Shown: one piece after another, positions 36,073-44,008 of the stretch
How the letters are laid out: each line of letters opens with the position of its first letter
Position numbering within the stretch: position 1 is the stretch's first letter
NCBI GenBank assembly: GCA_001798885.1
Contig: MGQW01000092.1
Location: 22,284 to 86,283 of the forward strand
From: Deltaproteobacteria bacterium RBG_16_64_85
GTDB lineage: Bacteria > Desulfobacterota > Deferrimicrobia > Deferrimicrobiales > Deferrimicrobiaceae
DNA length: 64,000 nt
Direction of reading: 5' to 3'
The notes under the pieces: model-generated
What the model was told of the DNA's origin: nothing
The model's database searches: none
The model's input: the letters and a program-made list of their open reading frames with translations, nothing else
Made by a program: the position numbers and the translations under genes

Positions 36073-36831
36073 ATGGCAAAAAGGGTGGGGGTCGTGATCC
36101 TCGGCGACGAGGTCCTCAAAGCCGAGATCCGGGAGTCCAATCTCGCCTTCCTCCTGCCGCTCCTCAACGAGTGGGGGGCGGAGGTCGCTTTGTGCGCCAT
36201 CCTTCCGGACGACATCGATGTGGTGGTCCGGCACCTCCGGGCCTATCTCAAGGAGGTGGACCTCCTGGTGCTCACCGGCGGAATCGGGCCCACCCCGGAC
36301 GACATCACCCGGGAGGCGGTAGCGAAGGCGGCGGGCGTTCCTCTGATCGTTCATCCGGAAGCGAAGGCCCAGCTCTCGGAGTATTACAAGGACCGGATGA
36401 ACGAGCATCGGATGCGGATGGCCCAGGTCCCCGAGGGAGCCGTGCTGATCCCCAACCCGATCAGCGTTGCGCCGGGATTCTGCATCGCGAGGATGGCCGC
36501 CTTTCCGGGAATTCCCCGCCTCCTCCACGAGATGATCGGGTGGCTCCGACCCCTCGTGGAAGGAAGGAGGAAGAGCCGCGTGACGCTGTACAGCAAGACG
36601 CCCGAGTCTTCCTACGCCGGCATCATGAAGGAGGCCATGGACGCCTTCCCGGACGTGAGCGTGGGGTCGTACCCGATGATCGAGGAGGAATACCGCGTCC
36701 GGGTCGTTTTCCGGGCCGACGGTTTCTCGCGCGCGTCCGGCTGCGCGGATTTCTTCGCCGCCGGACTGCTAACGGCCGGCTGGGACGTTTTCCGGAGGGA
36801 AGAGGAAAGGGGAGAAGATGAAAAAAGCTGA
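36073..36831 (+). CDS. CinA-N/MoCF-domain (molybdopterin-binding-like) protein
   Basis: 252 residues. VGVVILGDEVLKAEIRESN and LVLTGGIGPTPDDITREAVA match the MoCF fold shared by MogA/MoaB and the N-terminal half of CinA. The CinA deamidase domain is missing; residues 170-250 resemble the linker region. CinA-type proteins act in NAD-by-product recycling, and a molybdopterin role is the alternative. GGAAGGGAAACGG precedes ATG. Overlaps the next gene by 14 bases. Confidence 0.8.
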   Translation: MAKRVGVVILGDEVLKAEIRESNLAFLLPLLNEWGAEVALCAILPDDIDVVVRHLRAYLKEVDLLVLTGGIGPTPDDITREAVAKAAGVPLIVHPEAKAQLSEYYKDRMNEHRMRMAQVPEGAVLIPNPISVAPGFCIARMAAFPGIPRLLHEMIGWLRPLVEGRRKSRVTLYSKTPESSYAGIMKEAMDAFPDVSVGSYPMIEEEYRVRVVFRADGFSRASGCADFFAAGLLTAGWDVFRREEERGEDEKS

Positions 36832-37537
36832 CGCCCGCCACCCGATCCTTCACGCGCTTCTCGTAGCGTTCTTCCTGCTGGTCCTTCCCGTTCCCTCGCC
36901 CGGAGCGGACCCCGCAAGCCCCCTCACTGCCGCCGGATGGGAAGAATCCACGCACGGGAGGTGGAACAGCCTTCCGGAGCGAAAAGTGGAAGCGCGGGAC
37001 AAGGTGCTGTCGGCCGGGTTCGTCCTTTTTCCGGGGAGCGGTGTGGCCTGGGAGAAGAAGGGGACCTGGGACCTGGCCGCTAGGGCTCTGTTGTCGTTCG
37101 AGTTCAGCTCCGACGGCACGAACCTGTCGTCGGAGGACTACCGGGAGTTCGATGCCCGCTTTCCGATCTCCGTGACCGCGGTATTCGGAAGGGACTCGCA
37201 GGATCTGACGTGGAAGAGGAGGTTGGCCGATTTTTTCCGGAGGATATGGAGCGGATTTCCCCCCGCCGGGATCCGGCTGACCTACGCTTACGGCAACCGC
37301 GTGCCGGTAGGGTCGATGTACCGAACGGACGAGGAGGAAACCGTCTTCATCCTGGCAGGGGAGGAAGAGAAGGGGAAAAAGATCCAGGCAAAAAGGGATT
37401 TAAAGGAGGATTTCCTCGCTGCATACAGCCGTTCTCCAAAGGGCCCCGTGACCCGGATCATCGTCCGGGCGGAGCGACCCTCGAAGGAGAAAGGAAATTT
37501 GAAGGGCAGCATCTCCCTCACCCTGCCGGGGGCGTAA
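36818..37537 (+). CDS. Secreted DUF3047-like protein
   Basis: 239 residues with a cleavable signal peptide (about 1-30, FFLLVLPVPSPGA). The mature part has LLSFEFSSDGTNLSSEDYREFDAR-like strands and YAYGNRVPVGSMYRTDE, resembling DUF3047 proteins of the periplasm; the match is by memory and moderate. Function unknown. Co-transcribed with the MoCF gene and convergent with the efflux operon (14-bp gap). Confidence 0.6.
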   Translation: MKKADARHPILHALLVAFFLLVLPVPSPGADPASPLTAAGWEESTHGRWNSLPERKVEARDKVLSAGFVLFPGSGVAWEKKGTWDLAARALLSFEFSSDGTNLSSEDYREFDARFPISVTAVFGRDSQDLTWKRRLADFFRRIWSGFPPAGIRLTYAYGNRVPVGSMYRTDEEETVFILAGEEEKGKKIQAKRDLKEDFLAAYSRSPKGPVTRIIVRAERPSKEKGNLKGSISLTLPGA

Positions 37538-37550
37538 AGGAGCGGCGGGG

Positions 37551-38777
37551 CTATTCGTGCCGGAGCGCCTCGATGGGGTCCAGGCGAGACGCCTTGCGGG
37601 CCGGGTAGAAACCGAAAAAGATCCCGACGGCGGCGGAAAAACCGAAGGCGAGAAAGACGGCGCCGGGCGAGATCAGCGTCGACCATTTCGCAAACAGGGA
37701 AATCAGCGAGGATCCTCCCACTCCCACCAGGATGCCGATGGCGCCCCCCGTCACCGCCAGGACCAGCGCCTCGATCAGGAACTGCAGAAGGATGTCCTTC
37801 TCCCTGGCCCCGACCGCCATCCGGATTCCGATTTCGCGCGTTCGCTCGGTGACGGAGACGAGCATGATGTTCATGATGCCGATCCCTCCCACGAGGAGCG
37901 AGACGGAGGCGATGGCGCCGAGCAGGAGGCTCATGATTCGAGTGGAGGCTTCCGCCACGGCGAGCATCTCCGAAAGATTGCGCACGGAAAAGTCGTTCTC
38001 CTGCCCCGGCCCGATCCGGTGCCGCTGCCGGAGCAGTTCGTTGATCTGGTTCTCGGCTTCTTTGACAGACTCCCCGTCGACGGCCTGGGTGAGAATGACC
38101 CCCACCGTTCCGATGTGGGCGCTGCCGAAGAGTTTCTTCTGGGCGGTGGTCACCGGAACGATGATGATGTCGTCCTGGTCCTGCCCCTGCGGCGACTGCC
38201 CCTTTCGCTCCAAGAGCCCGACGATCGTAAACGGCACCCGCTTGATGCGGATGACCTTTCCGATCGGGCTCTCCTCTCCGAAGAGATTGCCCGCGACGGT
38301 CTGCCCCAGCACCGCGACCTTGGACGAGGCCTCCACGTCCGCGCCGGTGAAGTACCGTCCGGCGGTCAGCATCCAGTCGCGGATCTGAAAGAACTCCGGG
38401 GTCACCCCCTGGATGATCGTGCTCCAGTTCTGGTTCCCGTAGACGACCTGGGCGGTGGAGCGGACCGACGGGGTGGACAGGCGCACCGCCGGCAGTTCCT
38501 TTCCGATGGCCTTGGCGTCTCCCATCGTCAGGGTGGGGACTCCGCCGAACCCCGACCGCAAGCCTCCCGACGTCGTGCTCCCGGGAAGGATGAGGATCAG
38601 GTTGGAGCCGACGGAGGCGATCTGCGCGGAGATCCGCTCGTTGGCGCCGGCGCCGATCGCCACCATGGCGATCACCGCCGCGACGCCGATGATCATCCCC
38701 AGCATCGTGAGGATGGAGCGCATCTTGTTCGCCCGGAGCGAACGGTAGGCGACCTTGGACGCGGCGTAGAGATTCAT
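37551..38777 (-). CDS. MacB-type ABC transporter permease
   Basis: 408 residues: one N-terminal span (about 20-45, MLGMIIGVAAVIAMVAIG), a periplasmic MacB_PCD domain (~50-280), and three C-terminal FtsX-type spans (LLVGGIGIMNIMLVSVTERT, REIGIRMAVGA). Unlike E. coli MacB, the ATPase is a separate protein. Last gene of the tolC-macA-ATPase-permease operon; its ATG overlaps the ATPase stop by four bases. Confidence 0.9.
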   Translation of the reverse strand: MNLYAASKVAYRSLRANKMRSILTMLGMIIGVAAVIAMVAIGAGANERISAQIASVGSNLILILPGSTTSGGLRSGFGGVPTLTMGDAKAIGKELPAVRLSTPSVRSTAQVVYGNQNWSTIIQGVTPEFFQIRDWMLTAGRYFTGADVEASSKVAVLGQTVAGNLFGEESPIGKVIRIKRVPFTIVGLLERKGQSPQGQDQDDIIIVPVTTAQKKLFGSAHIGTVGVILTQAVDGESVKEAENQINELLRQRHRIGPGQENDFSVRNLSEMLAVAEASTRIMSLLLGAIASVSLLVGGIGIMNIMLVSVTERTREIGIRMAVGAREKDILLQFLIEALVLAVTGGAIGILVGVGGSSLISLFAKWSTLISPGAVFLAFGFSAAVGIFFGFYPARKASRLDPIEALRHE

Positions 38778-39472
38778 GGCGTACGGACGGGGTCGTCCGC
38801 GATGATGCGGCCGTCGCGGAACCGCACGATCCGTTTGGAATACCGTGCGATGTCGGTTTCGTGAGTCACCAGCACCAGCGTGATCCCCCGTTCGTCGGCA
38901 AGTCCCTGGAAGATCCGCATGATTTCGATGCTGGTGGCCGAGTCGAGGTTACCGGTCGGCTCATCGGCAAGCAGAAGGGAAGGGGTGTTGACGATGGCCC
39001 GCGCGATGGCCACTCGCTGCTGCTCCCCTCCGGACATCTGGTTGGGGAGGTGGCGCTCCCGGTCCAGGAGACCGACGGAGCGGAGGGCCTCCAGTGCGCG
39101 CGCCCTGCGTACGGAAGAAGCGATGTTCTCGTAGATCATGGGGAGTTCGACGTTCTCCAGCGCGGTCATCCGGGAAAGCAGATTGAATCCCTGGAAAACG
39201 AACCCGATCTTCTTCCTCCGGATGCCGGCCAGGGCGTCCCTGGGGAGGATTCCGACGTCGTCGCCGTCCAGGCGGTACGTTCCGCTGGTGGGCCGGTCCA
39301 GGCACCCCAGGAGGTTCATGAGCGTCGATTTCCCGGATCCGGATGGGCCCATGACGGCGATGAACTCCCCCCGTTCGATGGTGAGAGTGACGTCCCGCAG
39401 GGCTTCCACGTTCACCTCGCCCAGCCGGTACGTCTTGCAAAGGTTTTCGATTTCGATCGCGGGAATTCCCAC
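38774..39472 (-). CDS. MacB-type ABC transporter ATPase
   Basis: 232 residues. Walker A MGPSGSGKSTLMNLLGCLD, signature MSGGEQQRVAIARAI and Walker B LLLADEPTGNLDS are intact. It drives the permease that follows; the pair works mechanically with the adaptor and TolC rather than transporting through the membrane itself. Three bases separate it from the adaptor gene. Confidence 0.93.
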   Translation of the reverse strand: MGIPAIEIENLCKTYRLGEVNVEALRDVTLTIERGEFIAVMGPSGSGKSTLMNLLGCLDRPTSGTYRLDGDDVGILPRDALAGIRRKKIGFVFQGFNLLSRMTALENVELPMIYENIASSVRRARALEALRSVGLLDRERHLPNQMSGGEQQRVAIARAIVNTPSLLLADEPTGNLDSATSIEIMRIFQGLADERGITLVLVTHETDIARYSKRIVRFRDGRIIADDPVRTP

Positions 39473-39475
39473 GAG

Positions 39476-40660
39476 TTACCGGAAGCCCCCCATCCCTGGC
39501 GGACTTCCTCCCCCTGTCGCACCCTGGTTCTTCCGGATTTCTGCGACGATGAGGGCGTCTCCCGCCTTCAGGTTCCCGTCCACGAGCTGGGTAAATGTCC
39601 CGTCGCTGGTCCCGGTCTTTACACGGACCGCCTCGGGCTTCCCGTCCTTGCCGACGACGTAGACGCGTGCCCCCGCAGGCTCCTTTTCCCCCTCGGTTTT
39701 TTTCTTCTCCGTGGAAGGCCGGTACCGAAGGGCGGCGTTGGGGATCTTCAAAACGTCCTTGAAGTCCCGGATCCGGATCGACACGTTGGCGGTCATCCCG
39801 GGCTTGAGCGAGAGGTCCTTGTTGTCCACCTGGATGACGACGTCGTACGTCACGACGTTCTGCGTCACGATCGGCGAGTTCCGTACCTGGATGACCGTGC
39901 CGGCGAAGGACTTCCCGGGATACGCGTCCACGGTGAAAGTGGCCTCCTGCCCGGCCTTCGTCCTGCCGATGTCGGACTCGTCGACGTTGGTGTCGATCTG
40001 CATCTTCGTCAAGTCCTGCGCGATGGTGAAGAGAGTCGGGGTCTGGAAGCTGGCCGCCACCGTCTGGCCGACGTCCACGTTCCGGGAGATCACGATCCCG
40101 TCGACCGGGGAGACGATCGTCGTGTATCGGAGGTTCGTTTCCGCGACGGAGAGCGCCCCCCTGGTCTGATCGAGCTGGGCCTCCGCGCTTTTCTGCTGCG
40201 ACGCCGCGGAATCGTACGCCGTCTCCGCAGCGTCGACGTCCGCCTGTGCCACGTACCCGTCCTTGATGAGCTCCTGGTTCCGCCTCAAGGTCCGCAAGGC
40301 ATCCGCCGTGACGATCTTCGCCTTCTCCACCACGGCGGTTGCGTTCGCCACGCTCCCCCTGGCCTGGACGACCGACGCTTCGAAGATCTGGGGGTCGATC
40401 TTCGCGATCACCTCCCCCTTTCGCACGCGGGAGTTGAAATCCGCGTAGATTTGCTGGATCGTCCCCGACACCTGGCTCCCCACCTGCACGGTGGTCACGG
40501 CATTGATGTTCCCCGTCGCGGAAACGGTGTCGGAGATTTCTCCCTTCTCCACCTTCACGGTCCGGTACGGGGGAGCCTTTCCATTGCTTCCCGCGAAGTA
40601 GAAATAACCTGCAGCGCCGAGCACTGCGACCACGAGGGCGGCGATGAGGATACGCTTCAT
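39476..40660 (-). CDS. MacA-type periplasmic adaptor (HlyD/RND family)
   Basis: 394 residues. N-terminal membrane anchor (about 4-25, ILIAALVVAVLGAAGYFYFA), then barrel-sandwich segments SATGNINAVTTVQVGSQVSG and IVSPVDGIVISRNVDVGQTV flanking a coiled-coil hairpin (~90-160), a beta-barrel (~220-290) and membrane-proximal domain. Links the ABC permease to the outer-membrane channel. ATG overlaps the TolC-family stop by four bases. Confidence 0.93.
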   Translation of the reverse strand: MKRILIAALVVAVLGAAGYFYFAGSNGKAPPYRTVKVEKGEISDTVSATGNINAVTTVQVGSQVSGTIQQIYADFNSRVRKGEVIAKIDPQIFEASVVQARGSVANATAVVEKAKIVTADALRTLRRNQELIKDGYVAQADVDAAETAYDSAASQQKSAEAQLDQTRGALSVAETNLRYTTIVSPVDGIVISRNVDVGQTVAASFQTPTLFTIAQDLTKMQIDTNVDESDIGRTKAGQEATFTVDAYPGKSFAGTVIQVRNSPIVTQNVVTYDVVIQVDNKDLSLKPGMTANVSIRIRDFKDVLKIPNAALRYRPSTEKKKTEGEKEPAGARVYVVGKDGKPEAVRVKTGTSDGTFTQLVDGNLKAGDALIVAEIRKNQGATGGGSPPGMGGFR

Positions 40661-42174
40661 CGGAGTTCCTTCCAGGCCAGGGTTTCGATTTCGTTATCCT
40701 CGATCCGGATTCCGTGCCGCTCGAGGAGTTCGCCGGTGCTCTTCCAGAACTGGGTGATGGCGACCTGGAAGTCGGACCGGGCGCCGGAGAGGCCCTCCCG
40801 GGCAACGGTCAGGTCCGATTCCACTTGCAGGATGTCCTTGGTGGTGGCCAACCCCAGCTTGCCCCGTTTCACGTAGGAGTCGAAACGCGCTTCCGCCAGC
40901 TCCACCCCGCGCGTGGTGACGCCGATCTGCTTTTCACGGGTCTCCAGGTTGCGGATCGCGGAGCGGACATCCAGGCCCGCGACCTCTTCCAGGCTTTGGA
41001 TCTGTACCCTGGACTGGCCGGCCTGCAGGCGGTTTTTCGCCAGATCGGCCTCCGCGACGTCGTTCCCCAGCGGGTAGGACAGCTCGAGACCGATCGACCA
41101 CGAAGGGGACTTCCCGGACTTCAAGTCGTCGATCGCGTTCCCGTAATCGGGTGCCAGCCCGGTGAGTCCCGCGCTCCCTTTGAGAGAGAGGGATGGGAGC
41201 AGGAGGTTCCTGCCGACCTTTGCGCTGAACTCCTGGCTCTTCAGGCTGGTCCTCGCCTGCTGGAGGTCGGGCCGCATCGAGAGCGCTTTCCGGACCGCAT
41301 TTTCCTCCGACCGGTCGATCGCCGCTTCGGGGAAGGACCGGGAAAGGACCAGCTCTGTATGGGGTGGCAGGTGGAGCAGCACGAGAAGCTTGTCCGCCTC
41401 GTCGAGGGCGTTTTTCTCCGCATCCAGAAGGTCTTTTTCCCGCTGGGCGACCCCGAGCTGGGAATCTAGCAGCTCGACGGACGCCAGCACGCCCGCTCGT
41501 ACCCGGGCTTCGTTGCCGGCGTGGATTTCCCGCGCCAGGGCCAGGGAAGCCCTGCGCGTCTGCAGATTATCACGCGCCTTGATCACGGCGTAGTACTGGT
41601 CCCGCGTGTTCCCGGCAACGGAAAGTGCTTGCGCGCGCCAGCCGGCCAGTGCCGATTCCGTCGCGAAGGAGGCCACCGTGATTCCCCGTTCCGTGACCTC
41701 CCTGCCGAGCCCCTGAAGCAACGGCTGCGAGAAGGAGAGCGTGAGGTTCGGCTGCGCGAATCTGGACAGGGGTCCCCCCGAGTTGTCCTGCGTCCACAGG
41801 TTGGTGAAGGAGGCGGATGCCGTCGCGCCGATGGGGAGGAGAACCTCCGTGGAGACATTGGCGTCGAAGAACCGCTCGCGGGTGGCGGAGGAGGATGTCG
41901 GAAGCGTCGATGAAGCCTGGACCGTCTGGGAGGTCCCGGAGTTTGCCCCGCGGTGGTCGAGCAGGAGGTCGAGGCGCGGGTTGTAGATCGCGCGGGCGCG
42001 CCTCACGTCGGTCCACGAGATCGCCGGGTTGAACGTATCCGCGCGGAGCGAGAGGTTGTTCTCCATCGCCATCCGGACGGCGTCATCGAGAGAGAGGTGA
42101 AGTTCCGCCGCGAAGGAGGGGAGGGCTCCCGCAAGCAGTGCGGCGGCAAGGGACATCCGGAGAAGGTTGACCGT
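40657..42174 (-). CDS. TolC-family outer-membrane efflux channel
   Basis: 505 residues by the start chosen here. Two OEP repeats are visible (LSLDDAVRMAMENNLSLRAD near the N-terminus, DLQQARTSLKSQEFSAKVGR mid-protein), with long helices. The start is unusual. A perfect AGGAGG (42185-42180) sits five bases before an in-frame ACG (42174), which would give MVNLLRMSLAAALLAGALP, a textbook signal peptide ending at Ser-Phe-Ala-Ala. The GTG at 42228 adds 18 residues before it, and the ATG at 42156 loses the positively charged n-region and lacks a ribosome site. First gene of the efflux operon. Confidence 0.88.
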   Translation of the reverse strand, partial: TVNLLRMSLAAALLAGALPSFAAELHLSLDDAVRMAMENNLSLRADTFNPAISWTDVRRARAIYNPRLDLLLDHRGANSGTSQTVQASSTLPTSSSATRERFFDANVSTEVLLPIGATASASFTNLWTQDNSGGPLSRFAQPNLTLSFSQPLLQGLGREVTERGITVASFATESALAGWRAQALSVAGNTRDQYYAVIKARDNLQTRRASLALAREIHAGNEARVRAGVLASVELLDSQLGVAQREKDLLDAEKNALDEADKLLVLLHLPPHTELVLSRSFPEAAIDRSEENAVRKALSMRPDLQQARTSLKSQEFSAKVGRNLLLPSLSLKGSAGLTGLAPDYGNAIDDLKSGKSPSWSIGLELSYPLGNDVAEADLAKNRLQAGQSRVQIQSLEEVAGLDVRSAIRNLETREKQIGVTTRGVELAEARFDSYVKRGKLGLATTKDILQVESDLTVAREGLSGARSDFQVAITQFWKSTGELLERHGIRIEDNEIETLAWKELR

Positions 42175-42275
42175 AAGTGCCTCCTGGATCCGCAAAATGG
42201 GCGGGTTAAACTTATTTATTCTATTCACAAGTATGCCTCGAGTATAGATGGCAGTCGATATTTCAACGGTCTTGC

Positions 42276-42304
42276 TTTAAAGAAACCCGGGAGTGGCGTA
42301 AAAT
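42276..42304 (+). promoter_or_regulatory. Candidate promoter of the secreted cyclophilin
   Basis: TTTAAA (42276-42281), 17-bp spacer and TAAAAT (42299-42304), with a start near 42311, 27 bases before the TTG start. The -35 is weak. Confidence 0.4.
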
Positions 42305-42337
42305 GTTTCGTCAAATCCAAGCAAACGGAGGTGTCCG

Positions 42338-42928
42338 TTGCGCAAAGTCTTCGCATTTGCCTTCATCCTGTTAGTATCCTTCGGATTCGCCATTGCCGCG
42401 GACACCGCGAAAAAAGGAGGGAACCCGGTGGTTCTTCTGGAAACCAGCATGGGGAACATCAAGGTCGAGCTGTATCCCGACAAGGCGCCGATCACCGTAA
42501 AAAACTTTCTCGAGTACGTCAAGGAGGTTCATTACGACGGCCTTGTTTTCCATCGCGTCATCCGTGAATTCATGATCCAGGGGGGCGGGTTCACCCCCGA
42601 CATGAAAGAGAAGCGTCCGGCCCATCCCCCGATCAGGAACGAGGCGGGCAACGGGCTGCGGAACGACCGGGGGACGATCGCCATGGCCAGAACCGCCGTG
42701 GTCGATTCGGCGACGGCTCAGTTCTTCATCAACGTCGTGAACAACGATTTTCTCAACCATGCGAGTAAAACGCCGCAGGGGTTCGGGTATGCCGTGTTCG
42801 GGAAAGTGATCGAAGGGATGGACGTCGTCGACAAGGTCCGTAATGTCCCCACCGGAAACGTCAGGATGTTCCAGGATGTCCCCAAGGAACCCGTGACGAT
42901 CCGCAAGGCCTCGGTCGTCGGACAGTAG
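42338..42928 (+). CDS. Periplasmic peptidyl-prolyl isomerase (cyclophilin type)
   Basis: 196 residues with a signal peptide (about 1-21, [13 protein letters not shown]). The cyclophilin core shows [22 protein letters not shown] strands, [15 protein letters not shown] (catalytic Arg), [20 protein letters not shown] and [15 protein letters not shown]. PpiA-like proline isomerisation in the periplasm. TTG start, with GGAGG six bases upstream. Monocistronic, closed by a strong terminator. Confidence 0.93.
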   Translation: MRKVFAFAFILLVSFGFAIAADTAKKGGNPVVLLETSMGNIKVELYPDKAPITVKNFLEYVKEVHYDGLVFHRVIREFMIQGGGFTPDMKEKRPAHPPIRNEAGNGLRNDRGTIAMARTAVVDSATAQFFINVVNNDFLNHASKTPQGFGYAVFGKVIEGMDVVDKVRNVPTGNVRMFQDVPKEPVTIRKASVVGQ

Positions 42929-42970
42929 TACCGCTTCCCCCGCCAGGGGGAATCTCCGGAAAGAGAAGGC

Positions 42971-43012
42971 GCTCGGCCGGTTCAGGACCGGCCGGGCGTG
43001 TATGCTTTTTTG
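42971..43012 (+). terminator. Rho-independent terminator of the cyclophilin gene
   Basis: Twelve-base stem CGCTCGGCCGGT (42971-42982) with ACCGGCCGGGCG (42988-42999), one T-G wobble, loop TCAGG, then TGTATGC and TTTTTT (43007-43012). The T run begins seven bases after the stem, slightly late. Confidence 0.75.
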
Positions 43013-43189
43013 ATTTGACTTGCATAGCTCGCTTTTGAAAAGCGGATTTCAAAATCGAATTTAGAGCCTTGGCTTCTTCCTAGTCGTAATCATTCCCATA
43101 TAAGAGTAATCCTTCTATTTCCTTTTCATTCAAGGAGATGCATCGGCATTCCCCGTAAGGAAACACGTTCGTTCTCATTGGCACGAGCT

Positions 43190-43209
43190 ATGAACATGTA
43201 CATGTTCAT
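43190..43209. promoter_or_regulatory. Perfect 20-bp palindrome, candidate operator
   Basis: ATGAACATGTACATGTTCAT is an uninterrupted palindrome, 57 bases before the lipoprotein start. Such symmetry is typical of binding sites for dimeric repressors. A TGGCACG (43179-43185) immediately precedes it. No regulator gene is adjacent. Confidence 0.6.
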
Positions 43210-43266
43210 GCAATAGACGAAAGCGGTTATTCGTCAAGCCGGGACCCATGGGAAGGGGCAAACGAG

Positions 43267-43716
43267 ATGAGGCTTAAAAGGTTCCACCTCCTGTTCGCAT
43301 TGTCATTCCTCCTCGGAGGCTTGTTGATCGGATGTGGTGGAGGCGACGAGAAGACTCAGTCCCAATCTACGGGCACCGGCTCTCCTACATCGACTCTGGC
43401 TTGGGACCCGCCCCAAACCTATATCGACAACACCCCGCTGGATCCCTACCGGGACCTCGATTATTACGAATTCTATGTAAGCAGCGATACGAACTTCACC
43501 GAAAACGATGTGCCGGTCGCCCAGGTGGCAGCGGTCTCGAACGTACTTGCCACGGACGGGCATTCCTACACCCAGACGTTGACGAAGGAATTCTTGCTGG
43601 CCAACCTCCTCCCGTTTACCCAGCCAGGGGGGGTCTGCTACATCAGCATCCGGTCGGTTGGCGTAGACGGTCTCAAGTCGAATTTCTCGGCACCGGTTGC
43701 CTGGAACCTCACTTGA
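43267..43716 (+). CDS. Small lipoprotein with a fibronectin-type-III-like fold
   Basis: 149 residues. Signal peptide with lipobox LLIGC (Cys 23) and then a Gly/Ser/Thr-rich tether. The body carries STLAWDPPQTYIDNTPL, YYEFYVSSDTNFT and CYISIRSVGVDGLKSNFSAP, the strand pattern of fibronectin type III modules where WDP and a late Arg-Ser-Val-Asp strand recur in delta-proteobacterial lipoproteins. Probably surface or periplasmic; role unknown. Stands alone between two structured gaps. Confidence 0.75.
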   Translation: MRLKRFHLLFALSFLLGGLLIGCGGGDEKTQSQSTGTGSPTSTLAWDPPQTYIDNTPLDPYRDLDYYEFYVSSDTNFTENDVPVAQVAAVSNVLATDGHSYTQTLTKEFLLANLLPFTQPGGVCYISIRSVGVDGLKSNFSAPVAWNLT

Positions 43717-43752
43717 AATATCCATTCTCCTTCCTCCCCGGCCAACTTGAGG

Positions 43753-43817
43753 CTTCCGTGATTTAGGCGACCCTGCGTACCACGGAAGAGATAGGGCGGC
43801 CTTCGGGTCGCCCTATC
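43753..43817 (+). ncRNA. Candidate structured RNA with alternative pairing and terminator
   Basis: Hairpin 1 pairs CTTCCGTG (43753-43760) with CACGGAAG (43781-43788) around a 20-base loop containing GGCGACCC (43766-43773). Hairpin 2 pairs GATAGGGCGGCC (43790-43801) with GGTCGCCCTATC (43806-43817) around a TTCG tetraloop, followed by ATTTTG. GGGTCGCC (43805-43812) of hairpin 2 is the exact complement of GGCGACCC in loop 1, so the two pairings exclude each other. This is the layout of a cis-regulatory switch or a pseudoknot. No known riboswitch core recognised. Confidence 0.4.
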
Positions 43818-43849
43818 CATTTTGTACGCCTTGATGGCCGCACCAAACG

Positions 43850-43885
43850 GAAGCGCCCGGCAGGTGGGGACCTGCCGGGCGCTTC
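43850..43885. repeat. 16-bp perfect hairpin
   Basis: GAAGCGCCCGGCAGGT (43850-43865) is exactly complementary to 43870-43885 with a GGGG loop. No T run on either strand, so it is not an ordinary terminator; it may be a dispersed palindromic repeat or a RNA stabiliser. Confidence 0.7.
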
Positions 43886-43974
43886 GGCGCGCGGGTGGAA
43901 GTGGGGGTGCGCTCCGGCAGCTCCGGAGGAGGGGGGACCCCCGCAGAGTTGCGGCTTCAGTGCGCGCTTTGTAC

Positions 43975-43989
43975 TGTATACAGTATACA
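43975..43989. promoter_or_regulatory. Inverted repeat TGTATAC-A-GTATACA, candidate operator
   Basis: Seven-base perfect arms around one A. GTATAC half sites are typical of GntR/YtrA-type repressors, but no such regulator is present here. Lies 160 bases before the pseudouridine synthase start. Confidence 0.45.
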
Positions 43990-44008
43990 CAACACCGGGG
44001 GGTGTCAA

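Larger units (their letters stand above)
42929..43266. other. 338-bp AT-richer gap before the lipoprotein gene
   Basis: Holds the terminator of the cyclophilin gene and a 20-bp palindrome (43190-43209). Two small inverted repeats sit side by side: CGCTTTT G AAAAGCG (43031-43045) and GATTT CA AAATC (43047-43058). The stretch 43013-43260 is clearly lower in GC than its surroundings. No open frame with a ribosome site. No convincing sigma-70 promoter was found for the lipoprotein gene. Confidence 0.6.

Noticed and set aside
38861..40876. 671-codon plus-strand frame opposite the efflux operon
   Set aside because: It spans three well-supported minus-strand genes and their overlaps and is a composition shadow.
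43179..43194. sigma-54 promoter for the small lipoprotein
   Set aside because: TGGCACG is a perfect -24, but the -12 reads ATGAA with no GC at the required spacing.
43741..43820. c-di-GMP (GEMM-I) riboswitch
   Set aside because: The minus strand carries an ACGCA...GCCTAAA string reminiscent of GEMM, but the GCAAACC core and the tetraloop receptor are absent on either strand.
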